DNA of 64,000 nucleotides, from contig CDRNVI010000041.1 of NCBI GenBank assembly GCA_977017575.1, positions 62,001 to 126,000 on the forward strand, read 5' to 3'. The notes beneath the pieces were generated by a model. That model ran no database searches and had not been told where the DNA came from. It worked only from the letters and a program-made list of their open reading frames with translations. This document shows positions 56,718-64,000 of the stretch, piece by piece. Both the position numbers and the translations under genes were made by a program. The DNA comes from Paramoeba atlantica. Lineage: Eukaryota > Discosea. The stretch's first letter is position 1; the number at the start of each line of letters is the position of its first letter.

Positions 56718-56964
56718 GTATATGATTAGGGGTTACTATGGTTTGGTTTCTTGCATGGGCAACTTACTAATATCGAATTACTGTAGTATGTACGAGTAGG
56801 CCACATGAACTTCTTTTTCGATTCTAAGTTTGTATTCATTTTCACCCTTCTGAACATAATACAGAATGTAGTTGTGTCTACTAGGGCATCCAGCACCATT
56901 TTCTCTTTTTCTGAGGGCCGTTGAAGTAACTTTACTGTACGCGTCTGGCATTCAAACAAAACAA

Positions 56965-56994
56965 AGAAACTTTTATTTATTACAGTTTTCTCAG
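56965..56994 (+). promoter_or_regulatory. Two adjacent putative splice acceptors
   Basis: T-rich runs end in ACAG (AG at 56984-56985) and TCTCAG (AG at 56993-56994), 11-20 bases before the J-protein ATG at 57006. This suggests alternative trans-splice acceptors. Confidence 0.5.
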
Positions 56995-57005
56995 TATTTT
57001 CGCCC

Positions 57006-58418
57006 ATGTACACCCATTTTCGCACCCCCTGGCTCTGCCTTCGTCGTGCCTCCACCGAGCCCGCTCCCCTTTTCACCTCCCTACTCCGCACCTACGTAAT
57101 CGGGAGCGCGGCCTCCCATTCGCGTGTGCTTCCTTTCCCCGAGGACGTAGCCCGAGCACTCAAGACCCTCGGCATCTCCCACTCTCGCGAGGCCAATTCC
57201 GCGAACGTGAAGAAACGGTACAAACAGCTTGTCGCGACGTGTCACCCCGACGTCCCGGGGGGCAGCGATGCCCGCATGAAATGCGTCAACACGGCCTATG
57301 ATGTGATCCGGCAGTATGAGGAGAAGAATGGCGGGACGCTACGTCCGGAAGCCACGGCCTCGACGCAGAATCCAACCTCTGCAGAATACTATGACCCACA
57401 TGAGACATCACTCTACCCCCCGGGGTGTGATCAGGATACCTATGAGGCGTTCATGCAGTATGCTTCACAATCCTCACGAGGAGGTCCGTTTCGCCGGGGA
57501 GATTTTGAGATACACGAGGAAGCAGAAGATATTCGACCGCCTTTTTCAAAACGAGGACGTAAAGGACAGTCTATTCTTCGTGGGATGGGGTTTAACGTGG
57601 GCTATGATGAGGATTTTGCCTACGAGCCCGAGGGTTATGTTAATTTTAATGACAAGCCAGAGACGGAGTGGCAGAGGGCATTTTGGGAAATGTCCGACGG
57701 GGAAGAGGAGGTCCCGGATCCCAGTCTGTTTACCAGCCGCCGACAACGTCCTGAGCGTCAGGGGATGGATCAGGGCTCGTTCTTTAACCATGTAGATGAA
57801 TTCTTTTATAACCCCGAGGATCGACGACGTAGCACGCAGAGAGACAAACGTGGCAAGGCGGAAAGAGGGGGCGAAACGCCTGTTGCTGGAGCATGGAACG
57901 CACATGAAGCAGATGCTTTTGAAAATATGTTTCACAAGGAAGGTAAATCTTTTCGTGAAATTGCACGAAAGCTGAGTCGTCCCGTTCAAGAGGTGATGGA
58001 GTACTACAATAAGGTAAGTGATCGAAAAACGGGTACATCGGATCAGAAAAATGGCCAAGATCGCACACCCACCAAACCACAAACGAATTCGACTAATCGG
58101 AACACGTCAAGCAGTTCACGTTCGACGCCTAGCGATTCTCGATCCTCCAAACTGCCACATGGGATTGACGAAGATGATATGTTCTATAGTCCTAATCGGT
58201 ATTATGGCACTCGAGGCATGAGACAAGATCGTCGCCCGCATACCGATAGCAAATTTTCTTATGGCAAACAGACCGAAGAAATTCGCAGGACATGGTCATC
58301 AAACAGGAACTCGGATCGTTCGAATCTCCCATTTCGGGGAAGGCATCGCCAAAACCAGAGCAATCGGAAGCATCGAAATGGTCCATATGAGTACGATGAG
58401 CCGGATGACTGGGTTTGA
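57006..58418 (+). CDS. J-domain protein with C-terminal SANT-like domain
   Basis: 470 residues. The first 40 are basic and Ser/Thr-rich (THFRTPWLCLRRASTEP), a likely mitochondrial presequence. A J domain follows at about 50-110 with HPD at 80-82 (ATCHPDVPGGSD), so it should stimulate an Hsp70 ATPase. The central 180 residues are acidic and Gly/Arg-rich. Residues about 295-335 (GAWNAHEADAFENMFHKEGK, then FREIARKLSRPVQEVMEYY) look like a SANT/Myb helix trio. The tail is a long Ser/Arg/Asn-rich disordered region. J plus SANT recalls DNAJC2/Zuotin, but the ribosome-binding ZUO segment is missing and the N-terminus points to mitochondria. Confidence 0.82.
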   Translation: MYTHFRTPWLCLRRASTEPAPLFTSLLRTYVIGSAASHSRVLPFPEDVARALKTLGISHSREANSANVKKRYKQLVATCHPDVPGGSDARMKCVNTAYDVIRQYEEKNGGTLRPEATASTQNPTSAEYYDPHETSLYPPGCDQDTYEAFMQYASQSSRGGPFRRGDFEIHEEAEDIRPPFSKRGRKGQSILRGMGFNVGYDEDFAYEPEGYVNFNDKPETEWQRAFWEMSDGEEEVPDPSLFTSRRQRPERQGMDQGSFFNHVDEFFYNPEDRRRSTQRDKRGKAERGGETPVAGAWNAHEADAFENMFHKEGKSFREIARKLSRPVQEVMEYYNKVSDRKTGTSDQKNGQDRTPTKPQTNSTNRNTSSSSRSTPSDSRSSKLPHGIDEDDMFYSPNRYYGTRGMRQDRRPHTDSKFSYGKQTEEIRRTWSSNRNSDRSNLPFRGRHRQNQSNRKHRNGPYEYDEPDDWV

Positions 58419-58810
58419 AAACGATTCACGGTGCTAGAAGCTGCAATCTCTAACTATTGCACACCACTTTTGATTGTACTACGGGTTTTTTGCTCAAATC
58501 GTTGGAAGGATATCTTTCCCTTACGTAGGTATAGACTTTTCCCCAACGTAGGTACGGGGGGCGACATCTTGCTAATTATCAATTACTTTCAGTTACGTAT
58601 CAATTATCAATTACTTTCAGTTACATATTACGTCTACATACGAATTCGCAAATTAAGAAATGTTTTCGACATAATTTATTTATTTATAAATTAATTCCTG
58701 AATTATGCTATCTACGATGAATTGCAAGCTCTTATACTTCTTACATATTTTGTAGTATTTTCGTTTCAAAAACTTTGATTTATTGATATCTTGAATAATT
58801 TATTCTTATA
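58419..58810. other. Spacer with tandem 28-bp repeat containing an acceptor-like motif
   Basis: The 23-base word AATTATCAATTACTTTCAG + TTAC occurs at 58574-58596 and 58602-58624. Each copy contains TTACTTTCAG, a possible 3' splice site, about 190-220 bases before SPB1. The next 180 bases are very AT-rich. No gene seen. Confidence 0.5.
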
Positions 58811-61072
58811 ATGTCGCGAAAGAAAAGCAAGGCGAAGGCGAAAGACCGCTTGGATCAGTACTACGAGCTTGCAAAGCAGCAAGGTTATCGCGCTCGTAGT
58901 GCTTTTAAGTTACTCCAACTTCACCGGAAATACGAGTTTCTTGCCAATGCTCACACTTTAGTGGATCTCTGTGCCGCTCCAGGGGGATGGCTTCAAGTTG
59001 CCGCTAAGTATATGCCCATTACATCGAAAATTGTGGGTGTGGACTTGGACCCGATTCGTCCTATTCCCGGTTGCAAATGTTTGACAGGTGACATCTATCA
59101 CGACCGAACGTTGAAAAATATCACCAACTATTTGAAAGGAGCTCAAGCAGATATAGTCCTACATGACGGTGCCCCGAATGTGGGAGGGGTATGGAGCAAG
59201 GAGTCGTTTGCTCAAAATCAACTTGTGTTGCAGGCGTGTAAGGTAGCCACACAGTTGTTGTCTCCTGGAGGATGGTTTGTGACGAAAGTTTTCCGCGGAG
59301 AAGACTTCAACAAAGTTTTATGGGTGCTGAAACAGTTTTTCGGTAAAGTGGAAACCACAAAGCCACTGGCCAGTCGGATGGAGAGCGCTGAGGTCTTTGT
59401 CGTTTGTCATGAATATAAAGCACCACGGAAGATTGACCCGAGGTTTTTCAAAGTAGGTGAGGTGTTTCGAGAGACAACTGAAACGGATAGTGGAGCTGCA
59501 ATTGCATCGAAGAGTGTAAGCAAAGTCCCACAAGGGTTTGAGAAAATGGGCCCTCAGTTTACGGCGGCAACGATAACGCAGTTTCTTCGCACGGAGGATC
59601 CAAAGGAATTTCTCCACTCTGTTAGTGAGATACGATTTGATCCGACCTTGGAAAATGAAACAGAGTACAAACGTAGCACATGTTCTATTAAGGAATTACT
59701 CTACTTATGCACGGACCTACGTCAAGTAAGTAACGCCGATCAAAAACGCCTGCTACGCTGGCGAGAGAAACTTTTAAAATTGAATTTGCACAAGGATTCC
59801 GTAGAAAGTGTGCCCAACTCTGACGGAGGGCTTACCGATGTAAAGGAAATTGAACTGCAATCTCTGCATTCATCAGACGAGGAAGCAGCTCTCGAGGATG
59901 AAATATCACAACTTCGTCGACGTCGCGAAAAAGAACAGAAGCGAAAGGAGCAACAAGTAGTGGATCGTAAACTGCGACATCTAGGCCGAGTACTGCACCA
60001 TGACCCTATGTGGGTGGACGCAGATACTACCCCTGTTTCTTCTTTTCAATACCTGAAGTCAGACGACTTTGATGCAAACTGTGAGGTGGGGCGTGAAATC
60101 TCGCCGGAGAGGATTACAGGTAAACTACGACCCCAGGATTCGGAAAACTCAGACACCGACTCTACAGATGAAAGCGAAGAGATTGATGAAACTCAGGCGT
60201 ATCCCATTGGAAAATCGGCACGAAATTACCACCGACGTATGGAACAAGTTTTGGATAGTACTTTTGTCCCTCAAAAGGAAAGCATGAAAAAGAAACGCAA
60301 ACACGAGGATAATGATAACGAAGTTGTGGTAAAGTACACTGAAGAGCTACGCGACACCGATGCGTACACTGCCTCTGAGAGCTCGGATTCCGCCTCTGAG
60401 ACAGAGAAAACGGAGGCGAATGATTCGGGTTTTAACCTCATCCATGCGCCACGCAGTTCTGCCGTCCCATTGAAATCTGTCACAGAAGCCACTTTGCAAG
60501 AATTGGTCCGTCGAGATCGCAAGGATCAGTCGACGCAAGCTAAGAAAAAGAAAAATGCGTCATCTGGAGCGGTAGCTTTCGAGGAAATTCCAATGGCGTT
60601 GACAGACCCGGAAACTCGAGCACGCACTTTGGCAATTGCTACGAAAATGCTCGACAAAAAGGCACGGCGAGAGATTTTGGAGGGGGCGATTCACAAGTAC
60701 ACCCATGGACCCGAGGAGGGACTACCCGAGTGGTTCGTTAAGGATGAACGACGACATTGCTTTCGCACTCTGCCGGTTACAAAGGAGGAGATTGAGCTTC
60801 AGCGTTCACGCTTCAGAGAAATAAATCTGCGACCATGTAAAAAAGTGGCAGAGGCCGTTGGGCGGAAAAGGAGAAAGGCAACTCGAGTGCTCCACAAACT
60901 TCAGAAGAAAGGACGAACAGACCCGAAGGCACGACAAAAGGCAGAAAAACTTTCCGTTCGTCGACTCATGAGATCTCAGACACTGAGGTCACAGAAGAAA
61001 AAGCCTCTAGATGATAAATTGAAAGGGGAAAAAATGCGAAAACACCAGGCTGCGAAACGACGCAGAAGGTAA
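58811..61072 (+). CDS. SPB1: SPB1: nucleolar rRNA 2'-O-methyltransferase (FtsJ)
   Basis: 753 residues with the full Spb1 layout. The basic start (SRKKSKAKAKDRLDQYYELA) leads into an FtsJ domain (1-210) with the K-D-K-E set: K in RARSAFKLLQ, D119 in LHDGAP, K in VTKVFRG and E in EVFVVCHEY. The SAM motif is VDLCAAPGGWLQVA. The middle DUF3381 region and acidic coiled-coil stretches follow, and then the C-terminal Spb1 domain (about 590-753), very rich in Lys/Arg. Spb1 methylates the A-loop guanosine of large-subunit rRNA and is part of pre-60S particles. Full length, no damage. Confidence 0.97.
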   Translation: MSRKKSKAKAKDRLDQYYELAKQQGYRARSAFKLLQLHRKYEFLANAHTLVDLCAAPGGWLQVAAKYMPITSKIVGVDLDPIRPIPGCKCLTGDIYHDRTLKNITNYLKGAQADIVLHDGAPNVGGVWSKESFAQNQLVLQACKVATQLLSPGGWFVTKVFRGEDFNKVLWVLKQFFGKVETTKPLASRMESAEVFVVCHEYKAPRKIDPRFFKVGEVFRETTETDSGAAIASKSVSKVPQGFEKMGPQFTAATITQFLRTEDPKEFLHSVSEIRFDPTLENETEYKRSTCSIKELLYLCTDLRQVSNADQKRLLRWREKLLKLNLHKDSVESVPNSDGGLTDVKEIELQSLHSSDEEAALEDEISQLRRRREKEQKRKEQQVVDRKLRHLGRVLHHDPMWVDADTTPVSSFQYLKSDDFDANCEVGREISPERITGKLRPQDSENSDTDSTDESEEIDETQAYPIGKSARNYHRRMEQVLDSTFVPQKESMKKKRKHEDNDNEVVVKYTEELRDTDAYTASESSDSASETEKTEANDSGFNLIHAPRSSAVPLKSVTEATLQELVRRDRKDQSTQAKKKKNASSGAVAFEEIPMALTDPETRARTLAIATKMLDKKARREILEGAIHKYTHGPEEGLPEWFVKDERRHCFRTLPVTKEEIELQRSRFREINLRPCKKVAEAVGRKRRKATRVLHKLQKKGRTDPKARQKAEKLSVRRLMRSQTLRSQKKKPLDDKLKGEKMRKHQAAKRRRR

Positions 61073-61349
61073 GATTTGGTCAATACTTCATATTCATATT
61101 GTTATTGTAGCGCGTTAGAAAGTTTCACTCTACATGTCTTGTTTGCAATCTTTATTGGGTTTTACACTTTGTCTTTTATGGTACAGCATTAATTTAATTA
61201 ATGTGCTTTACGGCATGATTATTTTATTCGATTGACTTTGCCTAAGTAAGTATAAGTATCCCGGAAGTTTTTTTCCCATATGAGAAAAACCACATGTGCG
61301 AGTCACAAATTGTAGTGTACATAAAGTACTTTTCGTATGTCTTTTAATG
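61073..61349. other. Spacer between SPB1 and COQ2
   Basis: 277 AT-rich bases. A run GGAAGTTTTTTTCCC near 61262-61277 may help form the acceptor region of COQ2. No other feature seen. Confidence 0.3.
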
Positions 61350-62471
61350 ATGCTACGAGCCAATCAGTTTAGGAAAAGTCGACGCTACCATTTTCAAAGT
61401 CGAGCATTTTGGACTCGTACATCTATGGTAGCTAAAGAGCGATACACATCCTACGGAACATTCTTGGCGCATTGGGCGTCCCTTATTCGTTTTCGTAGTC
61501 CTACAGGCACTGCTTTGCTTTTACTTCCCTGTTATGCAGGTATGGCAGCAGCTGCCAGCTCAGATATTGCTCGACTCGGAGTTCAGAGTCAATTTTTCGC
61601 CCTTCCATTCTATCCTGTCGGTTTTAGTGTACTGTTTGCGGCAGGAGCCTTTACTATGCGAAGTGCTGGGTGCATTGTAAACGACATGTGGGATAAAGAT
61701 ATTGATCGACAGGTATGGAGAACACGATATCGCCCCCTAGCTTCGGGTTGCCTGTCGTTTACTCAGGGATATGCTATTTTATCCGTTCATCTTATACTTG
61801 GTATGGCAGTGGTACTTTGTCTCGACCCGCTGAGCCTTGGGCTCGCCCTGGCATCGGTTCCTTTGGCGGCTCTGTATCCTCTGGCAAAACGATATCTCAA
61901 TTGTCCTCAATTCATACTTGGGTTATGCTTCAATTCTGGCGTCTATATCGCTCACACAAGCGTGCTGGGAGAGATTAGCTGGTCTACGAGTGTTCCAATT
62001 GTTCTTCCCTTGTACTCCGCGTTTGTGATATGGACCGTGATTTACGATACCGTGTACGCATTTCAGGATGCGAAGGACGATAGAACTCTTGGAATAGGGT
62101 CGTTTGCTCTTTACTTGGGATGCCGAAAAACATTTCTGTATTTTCTTCTGTTGCCAATGGGGTTCTTGTTCATGTTGGCCGGATGGAATGCGAATCAGCA
62201 CAGAGCATATTTTGGAATCCTTCTTTTTTCTATGGCGTACTTGACCTTTTTGCTTTCATCTGTACGTGCAGGCAGTCCTGGTACGTGCTCATTCTTTTTT
62301 CGGCGTATGCCTCTCGTGGGAGCGCTTTTCGTACTTAGTTGGACAATTGGAAATATTTTGAATGTTTCACCAGTCACTCATTCCTTTTTGAAGTTAAATA
62401 TATTAGGCAATTCTACGGATGCGGATCAGGTTAAATTGACAGAAAACGAAAAGAAGGATTTCGAGAAGTAA
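61350..62471 (+). CDS. COQ2: 4-hydroxybenzoate polyprenyltransferase (COQ2)
   Basis: Attaches the polyprenyl tail to 4-hydroxybenzoate in ubiquinone synthesis at the mitochondrial inner membrane. The 373-residue protein starts with a basic presequence (MLRANQFRKSRRYHFQSR; ATG 61347 is an alternative). It has about eight membrane helices, the first prenyl-diphosphate motif NDMWDKDID from N111 followed by RTRYRPLASG, and the second motif YDTVYAFQDAKDD. Both magnesium-binding aspartate sets are intact. The C-terminal 30 residues are a charged extension (KLTENEKKDFEK). Confidence 0.95.
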   Translation: MLRANQFRKSRRYHFQSRAFWTRTSMVAKERYTSYGTFLAHWASLIRFRSPTGTALLLLPCYAGMAAAASSDIARLGVQSQFFALPFYPVGFSVLFAAGAFTMRSAGCIVNDMWDKDIDRQVWRTRYRPLASGCLSFTQGYAILSVHLILGMAVVLCLDPLSLGLALASVPLAALYPLAKRYLNCPQFILGLCFNSGVYIAHTSVLGEISWSTSVPIVLPLYSAFVIWTVIYDTVYAFQDAKDDRTLGIGSFALYLGCRKTFLYFLLLPMGFLFMLAGWNANQHRAYFGILLFSMAYLTFLLSSVRAGSPGTCSFFFRRMPLVGALFVLSWTIGNILNVSPVTHSFLKLNILGNSTDADQVKLTENEKKDFEK

Positions 62472-64000
62472 TAACTCCGACTTAATCTGCATGCATATGG
62501 TGTTAATACGAACCAACATTCCAACATACTTCGTCATGAAAACACATTGTAGTGTTAGTTACTTTTCATGTGGAATATACGACGAGAATATCAGATTTGT
62601 GTATCTGTAGTTCAGAACGTGATCTAGTCTGAATTACGCTCTTTCATATTCCACAGTTTGAGTTTCCACAGTTCAGTTTTGAGAGAATCTCTGTCTCACC
62701 CATGCACACTTCAATTGTATACTGTACGTCTAATCTCTCTAAAGTACCGATAACAGCGACCCGACATTTGCTCTGACTGACATATTTTGGTCGTTCCAGA
62801 CTTTGCGACGTGGTCGTTCACTTCCGAGTACGAGAATTTATTAGAAAGAACCTAGCAGCGTATTCTGTAACTTAGAAAAACAGGGCAAATGACCAAAAAT
62901 AAGTCATTCTTTATGTAAAATTTACCATCTATTCATACATATCCCTAATACGGATAGTCGTCTCGCAAAAAAAGTATCTTTTACTAGGATAAGGTTTAAA
63001 ATCTTTTGTGATAGCACTTCCATATTACTGTGCTCGCAAAAATTAATAAAACTTTTATTGTAAATTAATAAAAACGTTTTACTAATTAAAAATTCAGTAA
63101 TTTTTGTTTTACTAATTTTTGCACTGCCCCCAAAAAAATTGCCAACTTGATAAAATCAATTTTTACAGAAACGGTATTTCTGTCGTTTGAGTAGGTTGTC
63201 TCCTCTAAGGTCGGCGTTAGTACCATCTGCAAAATGGTAATGCTAGGGAAGACCGCGAGGAGGTCCCGACCATGCTTTCCCATGCTGAGTGTGTCAGGCT
63301 TCAGTGAAGCGTATTACAAAGAAAATCCTTACAAAGAATATTCCCCAAAAAGGGATTGACTTTTACCCCCTCCCTTACAATGTCCCTACATGAGCATTTT
63401 CTTAAATATGAAAAAAATCTCTTAAATGCAAGAGAGCGATGTTTCGCGTTCGCGGAGCGAAGAAAGTCTTTTAAGAATAGGAGTATAACGAAAAAGAAAG
63501 TCAGAGATTCAGAAAAAAATCAGGAGCGGGGAAAGTAATATGTGTCTGTAGCACAGAGTAAAAAACACCCCAAAAAAATAATATTAATAAAAATTTTGCT
63601 CGCTTTCGTGCGACATAGTAATCTGAAAACTTTTCGTAAAAAAAAATAGAATTCCGAAAAAAATGTAAGGTGTAAAACCTGAATTTTGCAAAATGTTTTA
63701 CTAATTAAAAATTTACTAATTTTGGTTTCACGAATTATTGTTACACTAATAATTGTGTGCACTGTACTTTATGTATTCTTTTCATATCTTTTCAGTAAGC
63801 TGCGCGTCAACTTTGGTACTTCCACATACTTACGGTATTTGTAAAGCCCTAATGCAGTGAAAACTATATCGAAAAAGTAATATTAATTCAGCTAAGAAAG
63901 ACGTTTTTAAGGACCAATTCTAGTTCGCAAGAAAAGCGATTGCACAATTTTGCTCAATGACGCGAAATTGAAAACATCCATCATGCGTGGCACCCTTTTA
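62472..64000. other. 1.5-kb AT-rich gene-free end of window
   Basis: No gene recognised; short frames at 63086-63762 occur on both strands without similarity. The block GTTTTACTAATTAAAAATT occurs at about 63076-63094 and again at about 63692-63710, each followed by more TACTAATTTT words, giving direct repeats about 617 bases apart. Between them lies a GC-richer segment (63180-63300) with a candidate folded RNA. Confidence 0.45.
63209..63271 (+). ncRNA. Candidate three-way-junction RNA
   Basis: 63 bases can fold into a closing stem GGTCGG/CCGACC (63209-63214 with 63266-63271). One arm is TACCAT/ATGGTA with 7-base loop CTGCAAA, extendable by TAG/CTA across a bulge. A second arm is GACC/GGTC with 7-base loop, stacked directly on the closing stem. 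It stands out as GC-rich in AT-rich DNA. Strand and function are unknown, and chance is not excluded. Confidence 0.3.

Noticed and set aside
63209-63271. tRNA-Cys or 5S rRNA reading of the folded segment
   Set aside because: The 7-base loop CTGCAAA could present a GCA anticodon and TTAGTAC recalls 5S, but there is no D arm, no TTCGA loop, no 7-bp acceptor and no 5S 5' half.
1-64000. Red-algal (Cyanidiales-like) origin, suggested at first by intron poverty and compactness
   Set aside because: Strict one-strand gene order, acceptor-like leaders and the GST-fused MetRS fit kinetoplastids better; no plastid-directed gene seen.

Overview
The window looks like nuclear DNA of a unicellular eukaryote, most probably a kinetoplastid or close euglenozoan relative. 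Four things point there. Every recognisable host gene (about 33) lies on the + strand and none needs an intron. Many start codons follow a pyrimidine tract plus AG, as expected for spliced-leader trans-splicing. The methionyl-tRNA synthetase has the kinetoplastid layout, a GST-like N-terminus on a bacterial/mitochondrial-type catalytic core. Highly expressed genes (alanine aminotransferase, acetyl-CoA synthetase) carry strong GC-rich codon bias against AT-rich spacers. The species cannot be named from the sequence; an early-branching, free-living or endosymbiotic kinetoplastid is possible, and another lineage with directional gene arrays is not excluded.

Layout. 1-33.7 kb is a dense housekeeping array: unknown protein, MetRS, RBBP6/Mpe1-like RING protein, GPI mannosyltransferase 2, ORC3-like protein, EDC4-like decapping scaffold, NAD(P)H-hydrate epimerase, RNASEK-like membrane protein, a secreted unknown, VMP1, alanine aminotransferase, Pcc1, Elf1, RluA-type pseudouridine synthase, VPS45, a DEAD-box helicase, presequence protease, deoxyribose-phosphate aldolase, mitochondrial uL14 and an LRR protein. 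34.2-42.2 kb is an accessory island. It holds two head-to-tail copies of a minus-strand DDE DNA transposon, one large copy interrupted by a 753-bp TA-flanked mini-element and one internally deleted copy, followed by a foldback hairpin and AT-rich sequence without genes. 42.2-62.5 kb resumes the + strand array: two unknown proteins, an LYR-motif protein, a PTB-like RRM protein, acetyl-CoA synthetase, a Pkr1-like protein, EMC7, a zinc-finger protein, an NPC1/Patched-family transporter, a J-domain plus SANT protein, SPB1 and COQ2. This part also carries a C-rich MITE, a decayed LRR pseudogene and a Merlin-type DNA transposon relic with 8-bp target duplications. 62.5-64 kb is AT-rich and gene-free, with one short candidate structured RNA.

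The genes form no metabolic operon. Adjacency probably reflects a polycistronic transcription unit rather than shared function. Several products are organelle-directed (PreP, uL14m, COQ2, LYR protein, the J-SANT protein, possibly the helicase and the pseudouridine synthase) and several belong to the endomembrane system (PIGV, VMP1, VPS45, EMC7, Pkr1-like, RNASEK-like, NPC1-like). The least expected content is the set of cut-and-paste DNA transposons, because trypanosomatid genomes are known mainly for retroelements.
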